In this document: positions 5,998 through 12,523 of the stretch, piece after piece
How positions within the stretch are numbered: the first letter of the stretch is position 1
Layout: each line of letters begins with the position of its first letter
Assembly: GCA_937914675.1 (NCBI GenBank)
Contig: CALDOC010000459.1
Location: forward strand, 1-12,523
From: an uncultured Sulfurimonas sp.
GTDB taxonomy: Bacteria > Campylobacterota > Campylobacteria > Campylobacterales > Sulfurimonadaceae
Direction: 5' to 3'
DNA: 12,523 nucleotides
The notes under the pieces: model-generated
What the model was told of the DNA's origin: nothing
Seen by the model: only the letters and a program-made list of their open reading frames with translations
The model's database searches: none
Program-made: the position numbers and the translations under genes

Positions 5998-8873
5998 AGC
6001 GTTCTTTTTGCTAAATATTTTTCTAATTCTAGCTCAAGAAGGTTAGTGTCTATTGGTTTTGCAATAAAACCATCCATTCCCGCTTTTGTAAACCTTTCTC
6101 TATCAGAGTCCAAAGCGCTTGCAGTTAGAGCCACTACTGGGGTTGTGGAGAGAGAGTTTTCTTTTTCATATTCTTTGATTTGTAGCATGGCTTCTATGCC
6201 ATTTAAATTTGGCATGTTTTCATCCATAAGCACCATGTCAAATTTATCTTTTTTAAACATGGCGACCGCTTCAAGTCCATCATTCGCTATTTTGAAGTTA
6301 ACGCCATAGTCCATAAGTAAGAGTTTGATAAGCATTTGATTCGTTTTATTATCTTCAGCTATTAAAACCTTACCTTTAAATTGAGCTTCTTCTTTATCCG
6401 TTTTCTCAGTTGGCGCAGATTCCATTTCAGCAATGTTTTTGAGGCCACTATTGTTTAGTGCGTTGATAACATGCTTAGGCAAAAAAGGAGCGTAGAGAGG
6501 TTCTATATGCTCTATATCTCCAAGTTTAATTAAATCTGAGCGCAACATCGCTATACTTGCCTTTTTAGATTCTATGACATATTCATTATACTCTTCGTCT
6601 GGAATAAAAAAGAGTACGTCATAACCATCTTTTTGATATGAATTAAGACTCAATATCGAGCGTATCCCAAAAGCGTTGAGATATTTTTTGATAAGTTTAA
6701 CACTCGATTCACAGCTTTTACAGTTACTAAGCACTGCAAATTTAAGATGAGAAAACTTTTGAGTATTGGCTAACTCCAAATCATTTTCGTCGATAATGTC
6801 CGCTGGGACGCTTAATGTAAAAGTTGACCCTTTCTTCTCTTCGCTTTCGAGTGTTAGCGTGCCATTCATGAGCGCTGCAAGATTGGCCGATATGGATAAT
6901 CCCAAACCTGTTCCACCATAATTTCGCGTAGTCGAACCATCGGCTTGGGAAAACGCTGAAAAGACTTTTGACTGATTCTCTTTAGATATACCTATGCCAG
7001 TGTCTCGTACGGCTATAATCAACTGGTTATCTCTATAAATAATGGATACTTTTACTTCACCATACAGAGGAGTAAATTTAAAAGCGTTGCTTAAAAGATT
7101 TGACAAAATTTGTTTTATTCTTACGGAATCTACGTTTATTGTCTCAGGCAAATTAGGGTCAATGAAAACTACGTATCCAATGTCTTTTTCATAAGCTTTA
7201 GACGTAAATAGCACAACGGCGTTGCTAAATTCATCAACCGGATGTACAGGGTGTTTATCTATAACGAATTTACCACTTTGTATCTTTGAAAAATCTAGGA
7301 TGTCATTAATAATTGTAAGTAAAGATTTGCCGCTCGTATCGATGATCTTGAGATAATTTTGCGCTTTTTCTTCCTTTATCTGCTTTTTAAGTATAGATAC
7401 AAAACCTAATATGGCGTTTAATGGAGTACGGATTTCATGAGACATATTTGCTAAAAACTCATCTTTGACAACTTGCGCTTGCAATGCCTCGTCTCTAGCT
7501 TGAGTAACTGTGAGTACCTGATTTTGAAGTTCAAGCGTTTGGTGATACACTTTATCTTCTAGAGATGAATTAAGCCTTTCAAGAGACGTTGTTTGCTCTT
7601 TAATTTTACCAGAGAGTAGTTCCATAAGATTATTTAAAACTTCTTTTAGCTCTTGAAGATTTGGGTTCTTTGGTTCAAAGTAAGGTCTCTCTGAAAAATC
7701 GCCATCTTGCATAAGCTTCACTATCTCTGTCGCTTCATGGATAAAATCCGCATCTTCATTTAAATCCTCATTTATTGATAACATCTCTTTGTTTATATTT
7801 TGGGCCATGCTATTTATCTCATCATTTGATTCAGTGTCTATGGGAGATGGGAGTTCGCTTTTGAAGTGTAAAAAATTAAAAAATTTTTGTATTCCTTCGT
7901 CTAGTTTCTTAAGAGAGTTTCCAATTTTATTTGAGAGATTTAAACTAGTGAAAAATAATATAATGAGAACTAACAGCGTACCGAATAATTTTACAAATAG
8001 ATTATATTTTAAAGAGTTTTGCTCATCTTTTATATTGAGTAAAATCTCACTAAATATTCTTTTCTCAAGATTATTAATATCTTCAATTCTATTTGTAGAG
8101 ACTATGAACCACTCTTTTGGAGAAAGTAAGAATCTTTCAAGCCATGCGCTTACGTACTTTTTTTCTATTGTTTGAATCTCTTTTGCGTAAATCGTGTCTT
8201 CCAAAATTATTTTTATATATTGACTCTCTTTTTTTTGTTCTTTAATAGAGTTTCGAATTTCATATCTATCTTTATCGCTAATGTCGTCGTGGTCGAGTAG
8301 CCTAGTAACAAAAGCTCTTTCTTGTCCCGCCAACGCTTGAAGTTTTAGTAGCTTTTGTATGGATAGAATATAGGAAGTCTTGGTTTGGGTATTTGATTGC
8401 AGCGAAAGGCTGTTAATTAATTCTAAAAGCACAGTGGTAAAGTTTGTGTAAAACGTATACCCTTCATCACTCGACATATCGTGACGTTCTATTTGTTCTC
8501 TTACAAAAACTAATTGAGAGATGAATTTTTTTGAGCTATTCAAAAACTCTTGACTTATTGATTCCAAACAGTCTATATTTTTTAATTTAAATATTTCAAT
8601 GTCTAAATTAGTGATTTTTCTTTTGACTTTAAGCTCTTCTCTAAAATACTCCTGTGTGTTAATATTGAAATACGCAGAGCTTAATTCCCTCTCTAGATAT
8701 AAATCATGGACAAGTTTGCTAGACTCTCGAATTAGTTCCGCTTTGAGCAATAGTTTTTCATTAGATTTTATAGCGTTGTAATCGCTATAGCCAAGGTTTA
8801 GGCCAGAGAGTAAGAGAGCGATAGTGGGAATAATGACAATAAGAAATAATTTTTGCTTTATATTTAATTTCAT
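5994..8873 (-). CDS. Hybrid sensor histidine kinase with NIT sensor domain and C-terminal receiver
   Basis: A 959-residue membrane kinase. Order of parts: membrane helix 1 (about 7-27); periplasmic helical NIT-type sensor (about 40-285; VHDLYLERELSSAYF, AGQERAFVTRLL and EWFIVSTNRIEDI match the family, whose members sense nitrate/nitrite or other small ligands); membrane helix 2 (about 292-312); a HAMP-like linker with a segment (GDFSERPYFEPKNPNLQEL) resembling Campylobacterota chemoreceptor linkers; a coiled coil; HisKA with the phospho-accepting His479 in SHEIRTP; HATPase with Asn596, Asp624 (DTGIGIS) and GGTGLGL; a degenerate receiver-like region (about 708-806) without the acceptor Asp; and a true receiver (about 831-955) with AEDN, Asp884 (LMDENMP), TAS and KP. 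The ligand is unknown. It follows the hpt gene by 11 nt with only a weak ribosome binding site, so the two are probably one operon. Confidence 0.93.
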   Translation of the reverse strand: MKLNIKQKLFLIVIIPTIALLLSGLNLGYSDYNAIKSNEKLLLKAELIRESSKLVHDLYLERELSSAYFNINTQEYFREELKVKRKITNLDIEIFKLKNIDCLESISQEFLNSSKKFISQLVFVREQIERHDMSSDEGYTFYTNFTTVLLELINSLSLQSNTQTKTSYILSIQKLLKLQALAGQERAFVTRLLDHDDISDKDRYEIRNSIKEQKKESQYIKIILEDTIYAKEIQTIEKKYVSAWLERFLLSPKEWFIVSTNRIEDINNLEKRIFSEILLNIKDEQNSLKYNLFVKLFGTLLVLIILFFTSLNLSNKIGNSLKKLDEGIQKFFNFLHFKSELPSPIDTESNDEINSMAQNINKEMLSINEDLNEDADFIHEATEIVKLMQDGDFSERPYFEPKNPNLQELKEVLNNLMELLSGKIKEQTTSLERLNSSLEDKVYHQTLELQNQVLTVTQARDEALQAQVVKDEFLANMSHEIRTPLNAILGFVSILKKQIKEEKAQNYLKIIDTSGKSLLTIINDILDFSKIQSGKFVIDKHPVHPVDEFSNAVVLFTSKAYEKDIGYVVFIDPNLPETINVDSVRIKQILSNLLSNAFKFTPLYGEVKVSIIYRDNQLIIAVRDTGIGISKENQSKVFSAFSQADGSTTRNYGGTGLGLSISANLAALMNGTLTLESEEKKGSTFTLSVPADIIDENDLELANTQKFSHLKFAVLSNCKSCESSVKLIKKYLNAFGIRSILSLNSYQKDGYDVLFFIPDEEYNEYVIESKKASIAMLRSDLIKLGDIEHIEPLYAPFLPKHVINALNNSGLKNIAEMESAPTEKTDKEEAQFKGKVLIAEDNKTNQMLIKLLLMDYGVNFKIANDGLEAVAMFKKDKFDMVLMDENMPNLNGIEAMLQIKEYEKENSLSTTPVVALTASALDSDRERFTKAGMDGFIAKPIDTNLLELELEKYLAKRTL

Positions 8874-8884
8874 ATAACTTATAG

Positions 8885-9223
8885 TTAGGCCGGTATGGTT
8901 AAGATAGCTTGATTTATCGCATTTCTGTAATCTTCATATTCAAAGTCTATCTTATGAGCGGTTGCGGAAAGTTCCATCTCTTTTGCCATTTCATATATTT
9001 CATCTAGTCTTAAATTTCCAGCGCTTCCTTTAATGGAATGCGCTTGTGATTTTATAGAAGCGTAATCTCTAGATGTGATTGATTCTCTTAAATTTTCCAA
9101 AGTTGGTATGGATTCTTCTAAAAAACTCTCTATCAACATTGGCATATAGGCTACTTTTAACCCAATCTTTTTCGCCATTTCATCATAGTTTAAATTTTCG
9201 TAGTGAGGTATTATTATTGACAT
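8885..9223 (-). CDS. Hpt-domain histidine phosphotransfer protein
   Basis: A stand-alone 112-residue Hpt domain. The phosphorylatable His62 sits in the standard motif AHSIKGSAGNL (61-71), with Lys65 and Gly66 in place. Predicted helices before and after it form the usual four-helix bundle, and IESFLEESIPTLENLRESI is the typical preceding helix. Such proteins carry phosphate between the receiver of a hybrid kinase and a final response regulator in the cytosol. The hybrid kinase directly downstream is the obvious partner. GGAG (9237-9234) lies 10 nt before the ATG. No response regulator with an output domain is in the window, so the final target is unknown. Confidence 0.9.
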   Translation of the reverse strand: MSIIIPHYENLNYDEMAKKIGLKVAYMPMLIESFLEESIPTLENLRESITSRDYASIKSQAHSIKGSAGNLRLDEIYEMAKEMELSATAHKIDFEYEDYRNAINQAILTIPA

Positions 9224-9264
9224 AGAAGCGTTTCTCCATAATTTTTCAAATATTTTAACATAGA

Positions 9265-9270
9265 ATTATA
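9265..9270 (-). promoter_or_regulatory. Probable -10 element of the hpt-kinase operon
   Basis: On the - strand these bases read TATAAT, a perfect -10 hexamer, about 41 nt upstream of the hpt ATG. TTTTCA 16 nt further upstream is a weak -35 candidate. The 9224-9349 region holds no gene; beyond this promoter and the hpt ribosome binding site I see nothing else in it. Confidence 0.5.
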
Positions 9271-9349
9271 AACTAGAGTTTAGATTTGAAAAACTTATGT
9301 ATTTAAAAGAGACTTTGAGTTGATATTGAGTATTTTGGCGAGGGTTTGG

Positions 9350-9389
9350 GATTAAAAGCCAAGAACTTAAAAGTTCTAGCTTTTTAATC
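9350..9389 (-). terminator. Hairpin terminator after tsf
   Basis: A long interrupted inverted repeat begins 3 nt after the tsf stop codon. The outer arms GATTAAAAGC (9350-9359) and GCTTTTTAATC (9379-9389) pair with one extra T. The inner arms AGAACT (9362-9367) and AGTTCT (9372-9377) enclose a 4-nt loop. Read on the - strand the stem ends in GGCTTTTAAT, giving a U-rich 3' side, as expected for an intrinsic terminator of the rpsB-tsf operon. Confidence 0.75.
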
Positions 9390-9392
9390 TCA

Positions 9393-10445
9393 TTAAGCCA
9401 TTTGCGCAGCGACTTCAGCAGCGAAATCACTTACAGATTTTTCTATGCCTTCACCAACTTCTAGGCGAATGAACTCTGTAATTTCAGCAGTTCCACCAAG
9501 AGCTTTAGCTGCGGCGTCAACAGCTTGAGCAACTGTTAATTTGTCATCTAAAACATAGTTTTGATCTAATAAAGCTTGTTCTTTGTCCAAAGTCGTGTTA
9601 TCAGAGATAAAACGAGCTAGAGATCCAGGAACGATTTTATCCCAAATTTTTTCAGGTTTTCCCTGAGCGGTTAAATCAGCTTTGATGTCAGCTTCGGCTT
9701 GAGCTAAAACTTCCTCTGTTAATTGACTCATAGAGATGTACCGAGGAACGTTTTTAAGAGGCTTTTTAAGACGAGAAAGCTCTTCGTTCTCTTTTTTGAT
9801 TACTTCAATTCTTCCAATGGTTTCCGATTCTACGTAAGCGGCGTCAAAATCTTTATAAGAAAGAGTTGTTGGTTTCATGGCGGACGTATGCATCGCAACT
9901 TGTTTAAGAACCGCTCTCATACCCTCGGCAGTTTTTTCACTGTCGCACTTAGCGGCGATTATAACTGCGATACGGTTGTTTGAATGTATGTAACCATTTA
10001 AAGCGGTTGTCGAATCGGCAATAATCGTCTTAAAGCGACGTACTTCGATTTTTTCACCGATTTTTGTAATTGTATCTGTAAAAGTTGTACCAAATTCACT
10101 AGCCATTAAAGCCGCGACGTCTACTGGTTGATTTGTATAAATCTCTTTAGCAGTCTCTTTTATAAGATTTTGGAACCTTTCGTTTTGAGCGACAAAATCA
10201 GTTTCTGAGTTAACTTCCACCACGGTCGCTTTAGAAAAATCATCAGCTATAATGAATCCAGCAAGACCTTCGGCAGCTACTCTATCAGCTTTTTTAGCCA
10301 CTTTGGCAATACCACGCTCTTTTAATAATTCAGTCGCTTTTGCCATGTCTCCATCGGCCTCAACAAGAACTTTTTTACAATCCATCATAGGAGCGTCGGT
10401 AGTAGCGCGTAACTCTTTTACCATCGCCGCCGTAATTGCCGCCAT
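9393..10445 (-). CDS. tsf: Translation elongation factor Ts
   Basis: EF-Ts releases GDP from EF-Tu so that it can bind GTP and carry aminoacyl-tRNA again. The N-terminal UBA-like domain (about 1-45; VKELRATTDAPMMDCKKVL) and the signature VNSETDFVAQN, with TDFVA at 82-86, are intact. The C-terminal half contains the conserved VPGSLARFISDN and LDQNYVLDD segments. The length of 350 residues is longer than in E. coli (283) and similar to what I recall for other Campylobacterota, so an insertion rather than a fusion is likely. The ATG lies 2 nt downstream of the rpsB stop codon, so translation is probably coupled, and a hairpin terminator follows the TAA. Confidence 0.97.
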   Translation of the reverse strand: MAAITAAMVKELRATTDAPMMDCKKVLVEADGDMAKATELLKERGIAKVAKKADRVAAEGLAGFIIADDFSKATVVEVNSETDFVAQNERFQNLIKETAKEIYTNQPVDVAALMASEFGTTFTDTITKIGEKIEVRRFKTIIADSTTALNGYIHSNNRIAVIIAAKCDSEKTAEGMRAVLKQVAMHTSAMKPTTLSYKDFDAAYVESETIGRIEVIKKENEELSRLKKPLKNVPRYISMSQLTEEVLAQAEADIKADLTAQGKPEKIWDKIVPGSLARFISDNTTLDKEQALLDQNYVLDDKLTVAQAVDAAAKALGGTAEITEFIRLEVGEGIEKSVSDFAAEVAAQMA

Positions 10446-10447
10446 AA

Positions 10448-11203
10448 TTAAACTGCCTCTACTGCTACTGGAGCTACTACTTCTTCAGTTTGCTCGTCTT
10501 CTTGCTCTTCTTCCGCAGGCGCGTCGCGAAGCGCTTTACCTTCATTAATCGCCGCAGTCATTTCACGACAAAATAGTTGGATTGAACGAATGGCGTCGTC
10601 ATTTCCTGGAATTGGGTAAGTGATTAAGTCTGGATCGCAGTTAGTGTCTAGTGGAGCGACAACTGGAATATTAAGACATTTTGCTTCTAAAACAGCTATG
10701 TGCTCTTTTACCGCGTCTACAACAAATAACATGTCTGGAAGTTTTTTCATATTACGGATACCACCGAAATACTCTTGAAGCTTCTCTTTTTTGCGAGAAA
10801 GCATTAACGCTTCTTTTTTAGTTAAAAGATCGATTTGACCATTTTCTTGCATTTCGGTAATTACGTCAAGTTTACGAATCGATTTTTGGATAGTTGGGAA
10901 GTTAGTAAGCATACCGCCTAACCATCTATTGTCAACGTATGGCATGCCACAAGCGATTGCGGCGTCTCTTACGGAAGAGCGAGCTTGCTTCTTCGTACCA
11001 ACAAAAAGAACGGTTTGTCCTTCAGCGGCAGCGTCCATAACGATTGTATAAGTGTTACGGAAATAACGTAAAGTTTTTTGTAAATCAATTATGTAGATGT
11101 TCTTACGAACGCCAAAAATATATTTTTTCATTTTCGGGTTCCAACGACGAGTTTGGTGTCCGAAGTGAACGCCACATTCTAAAAGGTCTTTCATAGTTAC
11201 CAT
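10448..11203 (-). CDS. rpsB: 30S ribosomal protein S2
   Basis: S2 is a late-assembling protein of the small subunit, important for binding S1 and mRNA. Conserved stretches include LLECGVHFGHQTRRWNPKM at the N-terminus, FVGTKKQA, RWLGGMLTNF and the PVVAPLDTNCDPD segment. The protein has 251 residues and ends in an acidic tail (PAEEEQEDEQTEEVVAP) beyond the conserved core. AAGGA six bases before the ATG fixes the start. It is the first gene of the rpsB-tsf pair and has its own promoter and a leader with two hairpins, listed separately. Confidence 0.98.
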   Translation of the reverse strand: MVTMKDLLECGVHFGHQTRRWNPKMKKYIFGVRKNIYIIDLQKTLRYFRNTYTIVMDAAAEGQTVLFVGTKKQARSSVRDAAIACGMPYVDNRWLGGMLTNFPTIQKSIRKLDVITEMQENGQIDLLTKKEALMLSRKKEKLQEYFGGIRNMKKLPDMLFVVDAVKEHIAVLEAKCLNIPVVAPLDTNCDPDLITYPIPGNDDAIRSIQLFCREMTAAINEGKALRDAPAEEEQEDEQTEEVVAPVAVEAV

Positions 11204-11344
11204 AGGTAATCCTTAAGGGCTGTTTTTCAAGCCAGAGTTTTATTAGTTTTGCTTTGAAGGCGTCGAACAATTACCTCTAAAAAGAGGGTTGCACTAACTT
11301 TTGACGCAATCTGTTAATATTTTCTTCTAAAAAGAAGAAAAATC
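11204..11344 (-). promoter_or_regulatory. rpsB leader RNA with two similar hairpins
   Basis: From the predicted start site near 11344 to the rpsB ATG lies an untranslated leader of about 140 nt. It contains two inverted repeats sharing the core TCTAAAAAGA as read on the + strand: 11320-11341 (9-bp stem TTTTCTTCT/AGAAGAAAA, 4-nt loop) and 11274-11287 (5-bp stem CCTCT/AGAGG, same 4-nt loop). The first would sit at the very 5' end of the RNA. The last part, AAGGATTACCT, carries the ribosome binding site. In E. coli, S2 represses rpsB-tsf through the rpsB leader; a similar role here is inference, and I recognise no known leader family. Confidence 0.5.
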
Positions 11345-11349
11345 GGGGA

Positions 11350-11378
11350 ATTGTATCTAAGTTATATTTAATTGTCGC
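11350..11378 (-). promoter_or_regulatory. Probable sigma-70 promoter of rpsB-tsf
   Basis: Read on the - strand: -35 GCGACA (11378-11373), a 17-nt spacer and -10 TACAAT (11355-11350), matching the consensus at 4/6 and 5/6 positions. The six bases after the -10 element are TCCCCG, an unusually GC-rich discriminator in this AT-rich genome, as in stringently controlled ribosomal promoters of E. coli. The predicted start site is near 11344. Confidence 0.55.
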
Positions 11379-11392
11379 TTTTGTGGATGGAT

Positions 11393-11863
11393 TTATTTTT
11401 CTTGAAGCGAGATGAGTTCGGCTTGAACTTTGGCCACGTGATCTTTGACTCGAACGTTTTCCCACAAGGCTTTTATCTCTCCTTCTGGATTGATAATGAG
11501 AGTTGTACGGACTATGCCCATATACTCTTTGCCGTAATTTTTTTTCATTTTCCAAACGCCATATTCTTGCATCATATCCGTGCTCTCATCGCTTAAAAGA
11601 GTGATGCCGAGATTTTGCTTTTCCATGAAGTTACGATGTTTTTTCGCGCTGTCGGCGCTTACCCCAAGTATGATGGCGTCGAGCTCTGAAAAATCAGGCG
11701 CGGCCTCAGTAAATTCGCAAGCTTCCGTCGTGCAACCCGGAGTGTTGTCCTTCGGGTAAAAATATAAAATTATCCACTTTCCTTTTAAATCACGTGAGCA
11801 TATCTCTATGTCATCTTGATTTGGTAAGCAAAATTCAGGTGCCATTTGATCGATTTCTAGCAT
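11393..11863 (-). CDS. bcp: Thioredoxin-dependent peroxiredoxin, Bcp family
   Basis: Bcp reduces hydrogen peroxide and organic hydroperoxides in the cytosol with electrons from thioredoxin. The thioredoxin-like fold is clear (KWIILYFYPKDNTPGCTTEACEF). Cys44, in PGCT, is the peroxidatic cysteine and Cys49 the resolving cysteine, the CxxxxC spacing of atypical 2-Cys Bcp. LGVSADSAKKH and RTTLIINPEGEI are further family segments. The length of 156 residues is normal. AAGGA six bases before the ATG supports the start. It follows the CtaM/YozB-like gene by 15 nt and is likely in one operon with it. Downstream lies the rpsB promoter region, with no strong terminator between them. Confidence 0.96.
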   Translation of the reverse strand: MLEIDQMAPEFCLPNQDDIEICSRDLKGKWIILYFYPKDNTPGCTTEACEFTEAAPDFSELDAIILGVSADSAKKHRNFMEKQNLGITLLSDESTDMMQEYGVWKMKKNYGKEYMGIVRTTLIINPEGEIKALWENVRVKDHVAKVQAELISLQEK

Positions 11864-11878
11864 GTTGTTTCCTTGATT

Positions 11879-12370
11879 TTAGTATATAAAAAGTAGCACG
11901 TAAACCCAGATGCCACTAAAAGACGTAAACACGATGCCTAAAAAAGTTTTAAAAGCCAAAAGTTTATGCCCCTTGGATTGAGAACCTGGTATCAAGCCTT
12001 TTCTAAATTGGTAATTGGCGTTTAATACCGTTCTTATCCAGTAAAAAAGCGTTATGATAGCTATCATAATATGCGTAATTAGAACGATGGAAACATAAGT
12101 CTGAGAAACCCCGCTTCCTTGGATGAAAGCGTCAAATCCTCCGCCGACGCGCACTCCAAGTTCAAAGTAACCGATAATTATCACTGAAACGACAAAAATT
12201 AAGTTTTGAGTCAAAGCGTGAAGCTTAAATTGTTTCTTTTTTGCCAAAATAATAGAGGCGTAAACGATAATTGGTAAAATTGCCACTATTAAAGTGACTA
12301 CGTCCATAAAAAATGGAGCTCTTGTTTGTAAAAATCCCGCTTGAAACATATAATTCATATTATCTTGCAT
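11879..12370 (-). CDS. Four-helix membrane protein resembling DUF420 (YozB/CtaM)
   Basis: A 163-residue membrane protein with four hydrophobic segments (about 22-43, 54-73, 91-111 and 138-162). The N-terminal GFLQTRAPFFMD and the histidines near the starts or ends of helices (His51, His100, His135, the last in GHKLLAFKTFLG) resemble the DUF420 family. Its member CtaM (YozB) is needed for maturation of a haem-copper oxidase in Staphylococcus aureus. I infer a possible role in haem or cytochrome oxidase biology, but identity to family level is moderate and no oxidase gene is nearby. It starts 3 nt after the DedA gene stop codon, with GAGGA just upstream, so the two are probably translated from one mRNA. 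Confidence 0.6.
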   Translation of the reverse strand: MQDNMNYMFQAGFLQTRAPFFMDVVTLIVAILPIIVYASIILAKKKQFKLHALTQNLIFVVSVIIIGYFELGVRVGGGFDAFIQGSGVSQTYVSIVLITHIMIAIITLFYWIRTVLNANYQFRKGLIPGSQSKGHKLLAFKTFLGIVFTSFSGIWVYVLLFIY

Positions 12371-12373
12371 CGT

Positions 12374-12523
12374 TTATCCTCGTCGTTTTTGATAGCGGTA
12401 GTATAGCAAACTTAAAATAACTAATAAGCCAATTACTCCGATAGTTATTTGTTTTAAGTATTGGTGAATAAGTTCTTGATTTTCACCTAAAAAGTAACCA
12501 AGCAGCGTTAAAATTAAAGCCCA
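12374..12523 (-). CDS. C-terminal end of a DedA-family membrane protein (cut by window edge)
   Basis: Forty-nine C-terminal codons and a TAA (12376-12374) are present; the 5' part lies beyond the window. The fragment reads WALILTLLGYFLGEN, then a short amphipathic stretch, a last hydrophobic helix (ITIGVIGLLVILSLLYY) and a basic tail QKRRG. The LGYFLGEN segment followed by a final helix and positive tail is typical of DedA proteins (VTT domain), inner-membrane proteins linked to lipid flipping and envelope homeostasis. The catalytic part cannot be inspected. It is the upstream neighbour of the CtaM/YozB-like gene, 3 nt away. Confidence 0.7.
   Translation of the reverse strand, partial: WALILTLLGYFLGENQELIHQYLKQITIGVIGLLVILSLLYYRYQKRRG

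Noticed and set aside
7789..8175. Open frame of 128 codons on the + strand inside the kinase gene
   Set aside because: It lies antisense to the NIT sensor and linker region, whose homology is clear; the translated product has no recognisable family and no ribosome binding site that I could see.
9723..10548. Two open frames on the + strand opposite tsf and the end of rpsB
   Set aside because: They are shadows of highly conserved genes on the other strand, with no independent coding support.
11274..11341. Twin hairpins as terminators of bcp or as a CRISPR-like repeat
   Set aside because: The stems are not followed by a good U-tract on the - strand, there are only two copies with different stems, and they lie downstream of a plausible rpsB promoter; a leader role fits better.
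1..12523. A new defence, mobile or biosynthetic system
   Set aside because: All substantial genes fall into housekeeping, envelope, transport or signalling families with conserved order on the left and in rpsB-tsf; no transposase, integrase, nuclease/toxin pair, repeat array or abrupt base-composition change was seen.

Overview
The window is AT-rich chromosomal DNA of a Campylobacterota (epsilonproteobacterial) bacterium. The order acidic protein - gmk - tatA - argS is the one I know from Helicobacter pylori and Campylobacter jejuni. The long environmental-type sensor kinase with a NIT domain, the NhaC-type antiporter and the CtaM/YozB-like membrane protein suggest a free-living relative such as Sulfurimonas; genus placement is inference. 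Gene density is very high, with several junctions of 15 nt or less, and I see no insertion sequence, CRISPR array, tRNA/rRNA gene or phage gene.

Left part (1-3242, + strand): the C-terminal part of a very acidic protein with internal repeats, guanylate kinase (gmk), the twin-arginine translocase subunit TatA and arginyl-tRNA synthetase (argS). argS follows tatA in the same reading frame after only a stop codon and one more codon, and starts with TTG. argS then meets a convergent L,D-transpeptidase-fold gene (3239-3940, - strand). Their last codons lie in one perfect 26-bp palindrome that probably also works as a two-way terminator.

Middle part (3941-9223): a divergent intergenic region, a GNAT-type acetyltransferase and an NhaC-family Na+/H+ antiporter (+ strand), then on the - strand an Hpt phosphotransfer protein followed by a 959-residue hybrid histidine kinase. 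The antiporter has an in-frame hydrophobic N-terminal stretch (4627-4740) that looks genuinely coding but has no ATG, GTG or TTG; a well-placed ribosome binding site points to an ATA codon. The kinase and Hpt protein make an almost complete phosphorelay, but no response regulator with an output domain is present.

Right part (9350-12523, - strand, transcribed right to left): the end of a DedA-family gene, a four-helix CtaM/YozB-like protein, a Bcp peroxiredoxin, then rpsB-tsf (ribosomal protein S2 and EF-Ts) with its own promoter, a leader of about 140 nt carrying two look-alike hairpins, and a clear hairpin terminator after tsf.

I found no new defence, mobile or biosynthetic system. The points most worth a second look are the start of the antiporter gene, the dual-purpose palindrome between argS and the transpeptidase gene, and the rpsB promoter and leader.
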